The notes beneath the pieces were generated by a model that ran no database searches, was not told the DNA's origin, and saw only the letters and a program-made list of their open reading frames with translations. Of a stretch of DNA of 64,000 nt, positions 35,548 to 45,560 are shown piece after piece; within the stretch, counting starts at the first letter, position 1; each line of letters opens with the position of its first letter. Source of the DNA: Paenalicyclobacillus mengziensis. Its GTDB lineage: Bacteria > Bacillota > Bacilli > Alicyclobacillales > Alicyclobacillaceae. The stretch spans positions 620,001 through 684,000 of the forward strand of contig NZ_CP071182.1 in the NCBI RefSeq assembly GCF_017298635.1, written 5' to 3'. The position numbers and the translations under genes are program-made.

Positions 35548-35916
35548 ATGATTCAACCACAAACGCGGTTGGTTGTAGCCGACAACACGGGGGCGAAGGA
35601 AATCATGTGTTTCCGTGTGCTGGGCGGCTCCAATCGAAAGACAGCGAATGTCGGCGATGTTATCATCGCATCCGTTAAGAGCGCAACACCCGGTGGCGTT
35701 GTCAAGAAAGGTGACGTGGTCAAAGCCGTGGTTGTTCGGAGTCGGCGTGGGCTTCGGCGCAAAGACGGCTCGTACATTCGGTTTGATGAGAACGCAGCCG
35801 TAATTATCCGTGAAGACAAGAGTCCCCGCGGAACACGTATCTTTGGCCCCGTAGCACGTGAGTTACGCGAACGTGATTTCATGAAAATCATTTCCTTGGC
35901 GCCGGAAGTTTTGTGA
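35548..35916 (+). CDS. rplN: 50S ribosomal protein L14
   Basis: 122 aa. [21 protein letters not shown] and the downstream [21 protein letters not shown] are L14 signatures. L14 is at the subunit interface and is the docking site of RsfS. ATG 35548 follows GGAAGGAGG. Its stop lies 26 bases before the rplX start. Confidence 0.97.
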   Translation: MIQPQTRLVVADNTGAKEIMCFRVLGGSNRKTANVGDVIIASVKSATPGGVVKKGDVVKAVVVRSRRGLRRKDGSYIRFDENAAVIIREDKSPRGTRIFGPVARELRERDFMKIISLAPEVL

Positions 35917-35942
35917 GCCAGGGAATCAAGGGGGTGCAAAGA

Positions 35943-36266
35943 TTGCCGAAGTTATCCGTTAAGAAGGGCGACAAAGTTGTTGTCATCGCCGGTAAAGACA
36001 AGACCAAGTCAGGCGTGGTTCTTGAGGTATATCCGAAAGATGAGCGTGTGCTTGTCCAAGGTGTCAATATCGTCAAACGCCATACGAAGCCAAACATGGC
36101 GAATCCTGAGGGTGGCATCATCGAAAAAGAAGCCCCCATCCACATTTCCAACGTGCAAGTCGCTGACCCCAAGACCGGGGAGGCAACTCGTGTCGGCCAT
36201 AAGCTGCTCGAAGATGGCACGAAGGTCCGGTATGCGAAGAAGTCTGGCGAAGTGATTGACGAGTAG
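35943..36266 (+). CDS. rplX: 50S ribosomal protein L24
   Basis: 107 aa KOW-domain protein: [25 protein letters not shown] and [11 protein letters not shown] are diagnostic. It is an early assembly protein near the tunnel exit. TTG 35943 follows GGGGGTG at suitable spacing; a longer frame from 35913 would overlap rplN and adds unconserved residues. Confidence 0.96.
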   Translation: MPKLSVKKGDKVVVIAGKDKTKSGVVLEVYPKDERVLVQGVNIVKRHTKPNMANPEGGIIEKEAPIHISNVQVADPKTGEATRVGHKLLEDGTKVRYAKKSGEVIDE

Positions 36267-36288
36267 CCAGGTGAAGGGAGAATATGCT

Positions 36289-36828
36289 GTGGCCCGTTTA
36301 CAGGATAAATATCAAAGTCAAGTAGTGGGCGAGCTGATGAAACAGTTCAACTACACCACTGTCATGCAGGTCCCTAGACTTGAAAAGGTTGTCGTGAATC
36401 TCGGCCTTGGTGAAGCCGTACAGAACCCGAAGGCCATCGACGCCGCAGTGGGTGACGTCGTGGCAATTACAGGTCAAAAACCTGTTGTCACTCGTGCGAA
36501 GAAGTCCATTGCTCAGTTTCGCGTTCGTCAGGGGATGCCGATTGGAGTAAAAGTGACCCTCCGTGGTGAACGGATGTATCACTTTCTCGATAAGCTGATG
36601 AACATTGCACTGCCACGTGTTAGAGACTTTCGCGGGGTATCCCCGAAGGCGTTCGATGGTCGCGGTAACTACACTTTAGGTCTCCGTGAGCAGTTGATTT
36701 TTCCGGAGATTGAGTATGACCAAGTCGACAAGGTACGTGGTATGGAGGTTGTTGTCGTAACAACCGCTCAGTCCGACGAAGAAGCTCGTGCGTTGTTGAC
36801 AGGTCTTGGAATGCCATTTCGCAAGTAA
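36289..36828 (+). CDS. rplE: 50S ribosomal protein L5
   Basis: 179 aa. [20 protein letters not shown] and [21 protein letters not shown] are L5 signatures. L5 binds 5S rRNA with L18 and contacts the P-site tRNA. GTG 36289 follows AGGGAG by eight bases and restores the standard ARLQDKYQ start; an ATG at 36284 is out of frame. Confidence 0.96.
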   Translation: MARLQDKYQSQVVGELMKQFNYTTVMQVPRLEKVVVNLGLGEAVQNPKAIDAAVGDVVAITGQKPVVTRAKKSIAQFRVRQGMPIGVKVTLRGERMYHFLDKLMNIALPRVRDFRGVSPKAFDGRGNYTLGLREQLIFPEIEYDQVDKVRGMEVVVVTTAQSDEEARALLTGLGMPFRK

Positions 36829-36887
36829 AAGTATTCGAGGCCGTACCTCGTGAAACAATGAAGTACCCATAAGAGAGGAGCGATCAC

Positions 36888-37073
36888 GTGGCGAAGAAGT
36901 CGATGATTGCCAAGGCAGCGCGCAGGCCAAAGTTTAGTACCAGAGCGTACACTCGTTGTCGCATCTGCGGGCGCCCGCACTCGGTCTTGCGCAAGTTCGG
37001 GATCTGCCGTATCTGCTTCCGCAACTTGGCCTACAAAGGTCAATTGCCTGGTGTGAAAAAGGCGAGCTGGTAA
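36888..37073 (+). CDS. rpsN: 30S ribosomal protein S14, zinc form (type Z)
   Basis: 61 aa with two CxxC pairs (CRIC and CRIC, near residues 24-43), the short zinc-binding S14 typical of spc clusters in Bacillota. It begins [18 protein letters not shown] 36888 follows GAGAGGAG. A zinc-free long paralogue, often present elsewhere in Bacillus, is not in this window. Confidence 0.96.
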   Translation: MAKKSMIAKAARRPKFSTRAYTRCRICGRPHSVLRKFGICRICFRNLAYKGQLPGVKKASW

Positions 37074-37101
37074 CAGGCACGCACGGAAGGAGGTTTTGTA
37101 A

Positions 37102-37500
37102 ATGACCATGACTGACCCGTTAGCAGACATGCTTACCCGGATTCGTAACGCCAACTTGGTAGGTCACGAGAAAGTAGAAATTCCGGGTTCCAATATTAAG
37201 AGGTCGATTGCGGAGATTTTGAAGCGAGAGGGCTTCATTCGCGATGCCGAATTTATTACGGATGAAAAACAGGGTGTAATCCGCCTGTTTCTGAAGTACG
37301 GTAAAGGGCAGGAACGCGTGATTACCGGCCTGAAGCGTATTAGTAAGCCTGGTATGCGCGTCTACGTGCCGAACGACGGTGTTCCGCGTGTACTCGGCGG
37401 ACTTGGCATCGCCATCATCTCCACATCGAAAGGTATCTTAACTGACAAGGAAGCTCGCCAGGCTGGCGTAGGCGGCGAGGTTCTCTGTTACGTTTGGTAA
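37102..37500 (+). CDS. rpsH: 30S ribosomal protein S8
   Basis: 132 aa. It begins [19 protein letters not shown] and ends with [21 protein letters not shown] and GGEVLCYVW, the S8 signature. S8 binds 16S helix 21 and in E. coli represses the spc operon. ATG 37102 follows GAAGGAGG; a second ATG two codons later is possible. Confidence 0.96.
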   Translation: MTMTDPLADMLTRIRNANLVGHEKVEIPGSNIKRSIAEILKREGFIRDAEFITDEKQGVIRLFLKYGKGQERVITGLKRISKPGMRVYVPNDGVPRVLGGLGIAIISTSKGILTDKEARQAGVGGEVLCYVW

Positions 37501-37531
37501 TGTGACGCAGAGATAGAACGGAGGTGGGAAG

Positions 37532-38071
37532 ATGTCCCGAATTGGTAAAAAGCCAGTCGTGATTCCGGCTGGGGTTGAACTTACTGTCGAAGGCTCGCAC
37601 GTGAAGGTCAAAGGACCGAAAGGTGCCCTGGAGCGCGAGTTTCATCCAGATATGAAGATTGTTGTGAACGGCACCGAGGTTTTGGTTGAACGCCCGTCTG
37701 ATGAGAAGGTTCATCGGAGCTTGCACGGAACGACCCGAAGCATCCTGGCCAACATGGTGGAGGGTGTAAGCAACGGGTTTGCGAAGAACCTTGACCTCGT
37801 TGGCGTCGGTTACCGCGCTGCGAAGTCGGGCGATAAAGTGACGCTTTCTCTTGGCTTTTCTCATCCGGTCGTGCTTGAAAATGAAGACGGGATTGACGTC
37901 GAGGTTCCCGCACCGACGAAGCTGATTATTCGCGGCATCGACAAAGAACTCGTGGGTGCTTATGCTGCCCGTGTACGCGCGATTCGGAAGCCTGAACCGT
38001 ATAAAGGCAAGGGCATTAAGTACGAAACGGAACGCATCCGCCGTAAAGTCGGTAAGACTGGTAAGAAGTAA
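37532..38071 (+). CDS. rplF: 50S ribosomal protein L6
   Basis: 179 aa, two related domains. [21 protein letters not shown] opens it and [26 protein letters not shown] closes it, the L6 signature. L6 supports the factor-binding site near the sarcin-ricin loop. ATG 37532 follows GGAGGTGG. It is 31 bases downstream of rpsH. Confidence 0.97.
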   Translation: MSRIGKKPVVIPAGVELTVEGSHVKVKGPKGALEREFHPDMKIVVNGTEVLVERPSDEKVHRSLHGTTRSILANMVEGVSNGFAKNLDLVGVGYRAAKSGDKVTLSLGFSHPVVLENEDGIDVEVPAPTKLIIRGIDKELVGAYAARVRAIRKPEPYKGKGIKYETERIRRKVGKTGKK

Positions 38072-38101
38072 TCCGTTGACGGAGAAAGGGAGTGAATCGG
38101 C

Positions 38102-38470
38102 GTGATTACAAAGGAAGACCGCAATTTAGCTCGCAAGCGTCGGCATCTTCGCGTCCGTAACCGCATCGAGGGTACGGCAGCACGTCCGCGTTTGAACGTC
38201 TATCGTTCAAACAAACACATCTACGCGCAAGTCATCGATGATGTAACTGGGAGCACAGTCGCAAGTGCATCGACCGTGGACAAGGAAGTGTCTGCAGAGG
38301 TGCAAAACGGCGGTAACGTCGAAGCAGCACGTAAGGTTGGCGAACTTGTCGCAAAGCGAGCGATTGAGAAAGGCATTACTACGGTCGTGTTTGACCGCGG
38401 TGGCTACCTCTATCACGGCCGAGTGCAAGCACTGGCAGATGCAGCCAGGTCTGCAGGTCTGCAATTCTAA
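38102..38470 (+). CDS. rplR: 50S ribosomal protein L18
   Basis: 122 aa. Its segments [32 protein letters not shown] and [22 protein letters not shown] identify L18, the principal 5S rRNA binder. GTG 38102 follows AAAGGGAG. It lies 30 bases after rplF and 19 before rpsE. Confidence 0.97.
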   Translation: MITKEDRNLARKRRHLRVRNRIEGTAARPRLNVYRSNKHIYAQVIDDVTGSTVASASTVDKEVSAEVQNGGNVEAARKVGELVAKRAIEKGITTVVFDRGGYLYHGRVQALADAARSAGLQF

Positions 38471-38489
38471 TTGAGAGGAAGGTGTCTCT

Positions 38490-38987
38490 GTGCGCATTGA
38501 TCCGAATCAGCTCGAACTGACGGAACGCGTTGTTCATGTAAACCGCGTTGCCAAGGTTGTTAAGGGCGGTCGCAGGTTCTCGTTTTCCGCCCTCGTAGTA
38601 GTCGGCGATGGTAACGGGCATGTCGGTGCTGGGCTTGGTAAAGCTCAGGAAGTACCCGATGCCATTCGAAAGGGTATCGAAGATGCCAAGAAAAACTTGG
38701 TACGCGTGCCGATGAAACGCACCTCGATTCCGCACGAGTCTCTGGGTCACTTTGGTGCAGGTCAGGTGCTTATCAAGCCAGCTCCAGAAGGTTCCGGTGT
38801 TATCGCAGGAGGCCCGGTCCGCGCGGTCTTGGAATTGGCCGGAATTAAGGACATTGCCACCAAGTCACTTGGTTCGAATAATCCAATTAACATGGTTCAC
38901 GCGACATTGGATGCCCTGCGCCACTTGAAGCAGGCGGAAGAAGTAGCTCGCTTGCGCGGTAAGAGCGTCCAAGAGATTCTCGGTTAA
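38490..38987 (+). CDS. rpsE: 30S ribosomal protein S5
   Basis: 165 aa. The S5 double-strand RNA-binding motif appears as [20 protein letters not shown], and [18 protein letters not shown] follows in the C-terminal domain. S5 guards translational fidelity and the mRNA helicase site. GTG 38490 follows GAGGAAGGTG. No spectinomycin-type change is evident in the loop around residues 20-30. Confidence 0.97.
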   Translation: MRIDPNQLELTERVVHVNRVAKVVKGGRRFSFSALVVVGDGNGHVGAGLGKAQEVPDAIRKGIEDAKKNLVRVPMKRTSIPHESLGHFGAGQVLIKPAPEGSGVIAGGPVRAVLELAGIKDIATKSLGSNNPINMVHATLDALRHLKQAEEVARLRGKSVQEILG

Positions 38988-38999
38988 GGAGGGTTACAG

Positions 39000-39191
39000 T
39001 TGGCGAACAAGCTTTCAATCACGTTGAAGCACAGCCCGATTGGCCGTCCTGAAAACCAGCGTAAGACAGTGGTTGCACTCGGGCTGCGTAAGTTGCAACA
39101 GACCGTCGTGCATGAAGATACCCCGGTTATCCGCGGCATGATTGAACGGGTAAAACACCTCGTTGAAGTTCAGCCCGTGGAAGCGAAGTAA
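39000..39191 (+). CDS. rpmD: 50S ribosomal protein L30
   Basis: 63 aa. [20 protein letters not shown] and the [11 protein letters not shown] segment are typical of the short bacterial L30. TTG 39000 follows AAGGAGGG. It lies only 12 bases after rpsE and 20 before rplO, the usual spc order. Confidence 0.96.
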   Translation: MANKLSITLKHSPIGRPENQRKTVVALGLRKLQQTVVHEDTPVIRGMIERVKHLVEVQPVEAK

Positions 39192-39211
39192 GGATCAAAG
39201 GAGGTGCGAGA

Positions 39212-39655
39212 ATGCAGTTGCATGACTTGAAGTCAAATGAGGGTGCGAGGCACGGCAGAAAGCGTGTGGGACGCGGTACGAGTTCCGGGCACGGTAAGAC
39301 GTCTACCCGTGGTCACAAGGGCCAATGGGCAAGGTCCGGTGGCGGTGTAAGACCTGGGTTTGAAGGCGGCCAAACTCCACTCTTCAAGCGCTTGCCGAAG
39401 CGTGGGTTCACGAACGCTCGCTTTACCAAGCAATTTGCCATCGTCAATCTGGAGCAACTGAACGAACTCCCAGCCGGAACAGTGGTGACACCAGAGCTCT
39501 TGCTTGAGAGGCGGTTTGTTCGGGAACTCCTTGACGGCATCAAGGTGCTCGGAAAAGGCGACTTGAACGTAAAGTTGACGATCCAGGCTCATGCCTATTC
39601 GGCGACGGCGAAGGAGAAGATTGAGGCAGCAGGCGGAACTGCCGAGGTGATTTGA
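39212..39655 (+). CDS. rplO: 50S ribosomal protein L15
   Basis: 147 aa. A Gly/Arg/Lys-rich N-terminal extension ([19 protein letters not shown]) penetrates 23S rRNA, followed by [17 protein letters not shown] and a globular C-terminal domain. ATG 39212 follows AAAGGAGGTG. Its stop lies one base before the secY GTG, implying coupling. Confidence 0.97.
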   Translation: MQLHDLKSNEGARHGRKRVGRGTSSGHGKTSTRGHKGQWARSGGGVRPGFEGGQTPLFKRLPKRGFTNARFTKQFAIVNLEQLNELPAGTVVTPELLLERRFVRELLDGIKVLGKGDLNVKLTIQAHAYSATAKEKIEAAGGTAEVI

Positions 39656-39656
39656 C

Positions 39657-40940
39657 GTGTGGCAGGGAGTGCTCAACCTTTGGCGGCTGAAGCATCTGCG
39701 GAACCGAATCTTGTTTACGCTTATGGTCATTGCTGTGTACCGGATCGGCACGTACTTTCCGGTACCGGGGATGAATCAGAATGCACTGAACCAGTCGGGA
39801 CAGAATAACGCGCTTTTTAACCTGCTGAATATGTTTTCCGGTGGTGCCTTTTATCGGTTTTCCATCTTTGCAATGAGCGTCACACCGTATATCACCGCAT
39901 CTATCGTTGTACAACTGTTGCAGTCTGGAGTTGTCGCGCGGCTTGAGGAATGGCAAAAGGAAGGCGAGTCTGGTCGCCAGAAGCTAACCCAGCTGACGAG
40001 GTACCTCACGGTTGGGCTCGGACTGATTCAGGCAGCCGGTCTTACCTACACTTTCGACAGGGAAGGCCTTCTGCTTTTCCACGACTTTTGGAGTTACGCC
40101 GTTATCGTCATCGCACTGACAGCGGGAGACGTTTTATTGATGTGGTTTGGCGAAATGATTACGGAAAAAGGGGTCGGCAACGGGATTTCCGTAATCATCT
40201 TCGTGAGTATCATTTCGACGATGGGGCAATTGGGTCAAGAAGTATACAGTGCGTGGTTCTACGCACATCCGAATCAGTTGTTCCTAAACATCCTTAAAGT
40301 GCTTGTGCTGCTTGTCGGTATTGTTGCGATTTTCGCTTTGATTGTGTTCGTGCAACAGGCGGAACGCAAGATCCCGGTGCAATATGCGAAACGGGTTGTT
40401 GGTCGAACGGTGTATGCGGGTCAACAGACGCACATTCCGCTCAAGGTCAACGCTGCCGGAGTAATTCCTGTCATCTTCGCCGTATCGCTGCTGATTCTGC
40501 CATATACGGTAGCCAGTTATTTTTCGAAGCGGGCCTGGGCAGAAGCTGTCATGCGGTACCTGTATCCAAACTCGCTTTGGTATGTTGTGTTGGAAGTCTT
40601 GCTGATTATCGCATTTACCTTCTTCTATACACACATCCAAATCAATCCGGAACAATTGGCGGAGCAGTTGCAGAAACATGCAGGGTACATTCCTGGTGTA
40701 CGTCCTGGGCGTGATACAGAGGAGTACATCATTCGGGTTGTCAACCGCATCACTGTGTTTGGTTCGCTGTTCCTTGGCGTCATCTCGGTGTTGCCGTTCC
40801 TCTTGTTGCAGGGGGCAAACTTGAATTCAGTGTACTTTGGTGGCACATCGCTGCTCATCATCGTCGGCGTGGCACTGCAGACCATGCAACAAATGGAAGG
40901 CCAATTGCTGCAGCGCCACTATCGTGGATTCATCCGTTAA
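39657..40940 (+). CDS. secY: Preprotein translocase subunit SecY
   Basis: 427 aa with ten predicted membrane helices. The N-terminus WRLKHLRNRILFTLMVI, the plug region FNLLNMFSGGAFYRFSIFA and the cytosolic loop VQQAERKIPVQYAKR are standard for the protein-conducting channel. GTG 39657 follows the rplO stop by one base, with its ribosome site GAGGTG in rplO. Its partner SecE is at 13623; secG is not in the window. Confidence 0.97.
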   Translation: MWQGVLNLWRLKHLRNRILFTLMVIAVYRIGTYFPVPGMNQNALNQSGQNNALFNLLNMFSGGAFYRFSIFAMSVTPYITASIVVQLLQSGVVARLEEWQKEGESGRQKLTQLTRYLTVGLGLIQAAGLTYTFDREGLLLFHDFWSYAVIVIALTAGDVLLMWFGEMITEKGVGNGISVIIFVSIISTMGQLGQEVYSAWFYAHPNQLFLNILKVLVLLVGIVAIFALIVFVQQAERKIPVQYAKRVVGRTVYAGQQTHIPLKVNAAGVIPVIFAVSLLILPYTVASYFSKRAWAEAVMRYLYPNSLWYVVLEVLLIIAFTFFYTHIQINPEQLAEQLQKHAGYIPGVRPGRDTEEYIIRVVNRITVFGSLFLGVISVLPFLLLQGANLNSVYFGGTSLLIIVGVALQTMQQMEGQLLQRHYRGFIR

Positions 40941-40956
40941 AGTGGGGGGCATCAGA

Positions 40957-41607
40957 ATGCAGGTCGTCATGTTAGGCTTACCCGGCGCGGGTAAAGGCAC
41001 GCAGGCGGCGCGGATTTGCGAGGACTTTCACATCCCGCACATCTCAACAGGGGATATGTTTCGTGCCGCAATCGCAGAAAAGACCCCCCTGGGACAGGAA
41101 GTCAAGTTGTATCTGGACTCGGGTCGGCTGGTGCCGGATGAGTTAACGATTCGAGTGGTCGCAGACCGCCTGAACCAGCCAGACACGGAGAATGGCTTTC
41201 TGCTGGATGGGTTTCCCCGCACGCTGCCGCAAGCGACAGCACTCGAGACGTCTCTTGGGGAGCTTGGAAAGCCGCTCGATTATGCGCTTTACATCCACGT
41301 TCCTCAAGACATCTTGCTGGCGCGCTTAACCGGCCGTCGGATCTGTAAGGTTTGTGGCGCCACGTATCATGTGGTCTACCACCCTCCGCTTAAAGAGGGT
41401 GTGTGCGACAAGTGCGAGGGTCCGTTGTACCAGCGTTCGGATGACACGGAGGATGCAGTAAAGACAAGACTTGAGCAGTACGCGCAGACTGCACCGCTCG
41501 TTGAGTTTTACCGCGATCGAAACGTACTGTATCAGATTGACGGGCAGCAGGACATTGATGAAGTGTACCGTGATATTCGCACCGTTCTGCTCGCCACTTC
41601 GACTTGA
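40957..41607 (+). CDS. adk: Adenylate kinase, zinc-containing
   Basis: 216 aa. P-loop GLPGAGKGTQA at residues 7-17, NMP-binding region and long LID domain. Four LID cysteines (CKVC and CDKC) form the structural zinc site typical of Gram-positive enzymes. It interconverts ATP, AMP and ADP. ATG 40957 follows TGGGGGGC. In Bacillus, map follows adk; here a KOW protein comes directly after, so map is missing from this place. Confidence 0.97.
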   Translation: MQVVMLGLPGAGKGTQAARICEDFHIPHISTGDMFRAAIAEKTPLGQEVKLYLDSGRLVPDELTIRVVADRLNQPDTENGFLLDGFPRTLPQATALETSLGELGKPLDYALYIHVPQDILLARLTGRRICKVCGATYHVVYHPPLKEGVCDKCEGPLYQRSDDTEDAVKTRLEQYAQTAPLVEFYRDRNVLYQIDGQQDIDEVYRDIRTVLLATST

Positions 41608-41617
41608 GGTGTCTTCG

Positions 41618-41926
41618 ATGTCGAAGTTGCCGACATTGCCGGAGGTTGGGCGAGTGGTGGAAGTCACGCGAGGCAGAGACCGCAAAATGGTGGCGGTGGT
41701 CGTACGGCAAGAGGCAGATCGATTCGTCTATGTGGCAGATGGTTTTAAACGGACTGCACTGCGACCTAAGAAGAAAAATGTTCTCCATGTACGAAGCACA
41801 AGTCACTTTTCGCGCGCGGTGCTGAATGAAGTGTCACGGGGTGGAAGTTCAATAGATGTTTTGCTTCGTGACGCAGTGAACGCGTACAATGCCGGTCGTC
41901 GACAAACGGTGAATGACGACGCCTGA
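41618..41926 (+). CDS. KOW-domain RNA-binding protein (YbzG-like)
   Basis: 102 aa, basic. The first half, [19 protein letters not shown] through [16 protein letters not shown], matches the L14e/KOW-type small protein found between map and infA in Bacillota. Its role is unproven; the position suggests a link to ribosomes or initiation. ATG 41618 follows GAGGTG at the adk stop codon. The C-terminal half, after the KOW region, looks helical and is not recognised. Confidence 0.8.
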   Translation: MSKLPTLPEVGRVVEVTRGRDRKMVAVVVRQEADRFVYVADGFKRTALRPKKKNVLHVRSTSHFSRAVLNEVSRGGSSIDVLLRDAVNAYNAGRRQTVNDDA

Positions 41927-41942
41927 GAAGGGGTGGGACCGA

Positions 41943-42161
41943 GTGGCGAAAGACGATGTGATTGAGGTCGAGGGGAAAGTGATTGAACCGTTGCCGAACG
42001 CGATGTTTCGAGTTGAACTCGAAAATGGGCACAAGATTCTTGCGCATGTTTCAGGCAAGATTCGGATGCACTACATCAAGATTCTGCCCGGTGACCGCGT
42101 AACCGTAGAGTTGTCCCCTTATGACTTGAGTCGTGGTAGAATTACCTATCGGTACAAGTAA
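41943..42161 (+). CDS. infA: Translation initiation factor IF-1
   Basis: 72 aa OB-fold. [44 protein letters not shown] and the final [10 protein letters not shown] are the IF-1 signature. It blocks the A site during initiation. GTG 41943 follows AAGGGGTGGGA; a longer frame from 41913 would overlap the KOW gene. Confidence 0.97.
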   Translation: MAKDDVIEVEGKVIEPLPNAMFRVELENGHKILAHVSGKIRMHYIKILPGDRVTVELSPYDLSRGRITYRYK

Positions 42162-42335
<174 letters not shown>

Positions 42336-42402
42336 TCCGAGCGCTGTTTCAGGGTGCCAAGGGAAGTCAAGGGTTTTGCCACGAATCAGCGCGGCTGCCC
42401 GA

Positions 42403-42432
42403 TTGTTCGGGACTGGTTCGTGTTCTTATATA
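42403..42432 (+). promoter_or_regulatory. Possible internal promoter before rpsM
   Basis: TTGTTC at 42403-42408 and TATATA at 42427-42432 with an 18-base spacer, in the 128-base rpmJ-rpsM gap. The -35 match is weak. Confidence 0.3.
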
Positions 42433-42463
42433 AAGCAGGAACTATGGAGGTGGATTCCCCAAC

Positions 42464-42832
42464 ATGGCTCGTATTGCAGGTGTTGACTTACCTCGCGACA
42501 AGCGAGTGGAAATTGGCCTGACCTACATTTTTGGTATCGGGCGCACAACAGCCAACAAAATTCTTCAGGCAACTGATATTAATCCAGACACGCGTATTCG
42601 CGATTTGACAGAAGACGAAGTCATTCGTCTCCGCGAGTATATTGACAAGACGCACAAGGTTGAAGGTGACCTTCGACGTGAAATCGCGCTGAATATCAAG
42701 CGCTTGATGGAAATCGGCAGCTATCGTGGAATGCGTCATCGCCGCGGTTTGCCTGTACGCGGTCAACGAACCAAGACCAACGCTCGTACACGGAAAGGTC
42801 CGCGTAGGACAGTGGCCGGCAAGAAGAAGTAA
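42464..42832 (+). CDS. rpsM: 30S ribosomal protein S13
   Basis: 122 aa. [21 protein letters not shown] and the C-terminal [21 protein letters not shown] are S13 signatures. It contacts the P-site tRNA and forms the intersubunit bridge in the 30S head. ATG 42464 follows GGAGGTGG at somewhat long spacing. Confidence 0.97.
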   Translation: MARIAGVDLPRDKRVEIGLTYIFGIGRTTANKILQATDINPDTRIRDLTEDEVIRLREYIDKTHKVEGDLRREIALNIKRLMEIGSYRGMRHRRGLPVRGQRTKTNARTRKGPRRTVAGKKK

Positions 42833-42886
42833 GTTTGGTTGGATTGTATCTTATGATGTTAGGGTTATGAAGGAGGAGTTTGACGC

Positions 42887-43294
42887 ATGGCGAGAACCCA
42901 GCGTAAAGGGGCGAACGTCACCCGTACACGCCGCCGCGATCGAAAGAACGTTGAAACCGGCGTTGCACATATCCGTTCGACGTTTAATAATACCATTGTC
43001 TCAATCACAGACATGGCTGGCAACGTGATCTCGTGGTCGTCCGCAGGAAATGTAGGCTTTAAAGGTTCCCGAAAGAGCACTCCGTTTGCAGCTCAGATGG
43101 CTGCGGAAGCTGCTGCTCGGACCGCAATGGAGCACGGTATGAAGTCACTTGAGGTGAGTGTCAAGGGCCCAGGCGCTGGTCGCGAAGCTGCCATCCGCTC
43201 ACTGCAAGCAGCTGGACTCGAAGTCAGCGGCATCCGTGACTTGACGCCGATTCCTCACAATGGTTGCCGTCCTCCAAAGCGTCGCCGCGTCTGA
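42887..43294 (+). CDS. rpsK: 30S ribosomal protein S11
   Basis: 135 aa. The segments [44 protein letters not shown] and the conserved end [12 protein letters not shown] identify S11. It lies on the platform near the E-site codon. ATG 42887 follows AAGGAGG. rpsK is followed by rpsD, the ancestral alpha-operon order. Confidence 0.97.
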   Translation: MARTQRKGANVTRTRRRDRKNVETGVAHIRSTFNNTIVSITDMAGNVISWSSAGNVGFKGSRKSTPFAAQMAAEAAARTAMEHGMKSLEVSVKGPGAGREAAIRSLQAAGLEVSGIRDLTPIPHNGCRPPKRRRV

Positions 43295-43424
43295 GGAGAG
43301 AAATTGGCACGGTCTTTGATTTGAAGCTAGACATGCGCGTAGGAGTTAAATGACTTAGTCTCTGCCGCTTGTAGAGAGTATATTCGTCGGAAGTATAGAT
43401 TTTTCTGGAGGTGTCAACACTAGA

Positions 43425-44051
43425 ATGGCAAGATATACCGATTCTGTGTGCCGCCTTTGCCGTCGGGAAGGGGTCAAGCTCTACCTGAAAGGCGATCGGT
43501 GCTACAGTGAGAAGTGTTCCGTAGATAAGCGTCCATTTCCGCCTGGTCAACATGGCCAAGGGCGTCGTCGTAACTCTGAGTATGGACAGCAGTTGCGAGA
43601 GAAGCAGAAGGCTCGCCGGTATTACGGAGTGTTGGAGAAGCAGTTTGAAGCCTATTATGACGAAGCTACCCGTCGTCAGGGCGTAACGGGCGAAAACTTG
43701 TTGCAATTGCTCGAGAGTCGTCTTGACAACGTTGTATACCGTCTTGGCTTCGCGGCATCAAGGCCAGAAGCCCGTCAATTGGTGCGTCATGGACACTTCT
43801 TGGTCAATGGACGTCGTGTCGATATCCCGTCCTACATGACCAAGCCTGGGGACGTTATCAACGTACGTGAAAAGAGCCAGCAGATTGAACGCATTAAGGT
43901 ACTACTCGAGAATGCTGAGCAAAAGACGATTGGTCCGTGGCTCGAACTCGATTTGTCCAGCAAATCCGGGAAGATCGTTCGTCTCCCAGCGCGGGACGAG
44001 ATTGATACTCCGGTGGCAGAACAGATGATTATTGAGCATTACTCGCGCTAA
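43425..44051 (+). CDS. rpsD: 30S ribosomal protein S4, zinc form
   Basis: 208 aa. Four N-terminal cysteines (CRLC, then C and C within the first 33 residues) mark the C+ zinc form; the S4 RNA-binding domain [23 protein letters not shown] follows. In Bacillus subtilis rpsD is monocistronic elsewhere, while here it lies between rpsK and rpoA as in many Clostridia and E. coli. ATG 43425 follows TGGAGGTG. The 130-base gap before it could hold an S4-responsive leader, which I cannot verify. Confidence 0.96.
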   Translation: MARYTDSVCRLCRREGVKLYLKGDRCYSEKCSVDKRPFPPGQHGQGRRRNSEYGQQLREKQKARRYYGVLEKQFEAYYDEATRRQGVTGENLLQLLESRLDNVVYRLGFAASRPEARQLVRHGHFLVNGRRVDIPSYMTKPGDVINVREKSQQIERIKVLLENAEQKTIGPWLELDLSSKSGKIVRLPARDEIDTPVAEQMIIEHYSR

Positions 44052-44122
44052 TCGAAGCAGCAAGCAGCAGAGCCCGGCTGATATTTTGTTGGCGAGAGGT
44101 CCTGTAGCGAGGAGGGGTACGG

Positions 44123-45061
44123 ATGATCGAAATTGAGAAGCCGAAAATTGAGGCTGTTGAATCGTCAGAGCGGTATGGAAAATTCGTAGTCGAACCGCTG
44201 GAACGCGGATACGGTACGACGCTAGGAAACTCGCTCCGGCGAATTCTACTGTCCTCAATCCCTGGCGCAGCTGTTCGAACGGTGAAAATTGAAGGTGTGT
44301 TGCACGAGTTTTCAACGATTCCTGGTGTCGTAGAAGACACTACTGAATTGGTCTTAAACATCAAACGATTAGCACTGAAGATCCATTCAGATGAAGAGAA
44401 GACTCTGGTCATCGACGCCGAGGGCGCCGGACCCGTGACAGCTGCAGATATTCGGGCCGACTCTGACGTAGACATCATGAATCCGGATTTGCATCTTGCG
44501 ACGCTCAGTGATGGTGCCCATTTATATGCTGAATTAATCGCGGGACGTGGGCGCGGATACGTTTCGGCGGATCGCAATAAGATGGGAGAACAGGAGATTG
44601 GGGTCATTCCCATAGATTCTCTGTACTCGCCTGTCACGCGCGTGAACTTCCAGGTTGAAAACACTCGTGTTGGCCAAGTCACGGACTACGACAAACTTAC
44701 ACTTGAAGTCTGGACAGACGGCAGTGTAACGCCAGAGGAAGCTGTCAGTCTGGGAGCAAAAATCTTGACTGAGCATCTTCTGCTGTTTGTCGGTTTGAAC
44801 GAGCAGGGTAAAGACACGGATATTATGGTCGAAAAAGAAGATACCTCTTCTGACAAGACCTTGGAAATGCCAATTGAAGAACTTGACCTGTCGGTTCGCT
44901 CCTATAATTGCTTGAAACGCGCGGGAATCAACACCGTCGGCGAACTGTGTTCACGTACCGAAGAAGAGATGATGAAAGTGCGCAACCTTGGACGCAAGTC
45001 GTTGGAAGAAGTCGTGGAGAAACTCGGAGCCCTTGGACTTTCGCTTCGGGAAGACGAATAA
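44123..45061 (+). CDS. rpoA: RNA polymerase alpha subunit
   Basis: 312 aa. The N-terminal dimerisation domain includes [22 protein letters not shown]; a flexible linker leads to the C-terminal domain ([35 protein letters not shown]) that contacts UP elements and activators. ATG 44123 follows GAGGAGGGG. It is followed after 45 bases by rplQ. Confidence 0.97.
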   Translation: MIEIEKPKIEAVESSERYGKFVVEPLERGYGTTLGNSLRRILLSSIPGAAVRTVKIEGVLHEFSTIPGVVEDTTELVLNIKRLALKIHSDEEKTLVIDAEGAGPVTAADIRADSDVDIMNPDLHLATLSDGAHLYAELIAGRGRGYVSADRNKMGEQEIGVIPIDSLYSPVTRVNFQVENTRVGQVTDYDKLTLEVWTDGSVTPEEAVSLGAKILTEHLLLFVGLNEQGKDTDIMVEKEDTSSDKTLEMPIEELDLSVRSYNCLKRAGINTVGELCSRTEEEMMKVRNLGRKSLEEVVEKLGALGLSLREDE

Positions 45062-45106
45062 CTCCAAGTTTAGACGGTCGTCTTTGTTGCACAGGAGGGG
45101 AATAAA

Positions 45107-45469
45107 TTGCCATACCGTAAACTCGGACGAACATCGAGTCAACGCAAGGCAGTGTTTCGGGACTTAGTCACCGACCTGTTTTTGTATGAGCGTATTCAGA
45201 CTACAGAAGCAAAGGCGAAAGAACTCCGCAAAATTGCCGACAAGATGATTACTTTGGCGAAGCGCGGTGATTTGCATGCTCGTCGTCAAGTGGCTGCGTA
45301 TGTGCGCAGAGAGCCAGTTGGTGAAGAAGCAACGCAGGATGTGGTTCAAAAGCTGTTTGCTGATATCGCACCGCGTTTTGCAGAGCGCCATGGCGGCTAT
45401 ACGCGATTGATTAAGGTGGGCCCACGTCGCGGGGATGCAGCACCGATGGTGCTCATTGAGCTTGTCTAA
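45107..45469 (+). CDS. rplQ: 50S ribosomal protein L17
   Basis: 120 aa. [21 protein letters not shown] and RGGYTR-type segments ([20 protein letters not shown]) are standard for L17. TTG 45107 follows GGAGGGG. In Bacillus the ecfA1-ecfA2-ecfT transporter genes follow; here truA begins after 91 bases, so they are absent from this locus. Confidence 0.97.
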   Translation: MPYRKLGRTSSQRKAVFRDLVTDLFLYERIQTTEAKAKELRKIADKMITLAKRGDLHARRQVAAYVRREPVGEEATQDVVQKLFADIAPRFAERHGGYTRLIKVGPRRGDAAPMVLIELV

Positions 45470-45560
45470 AGCTTCAAACCCAAGTTCTTCGCGTGTCTTC
45501 AGACTCCAACTTCGACATGGAGCATGGGGTCTACGGGCATAGGGCAGTTCTTGTGTGGTG

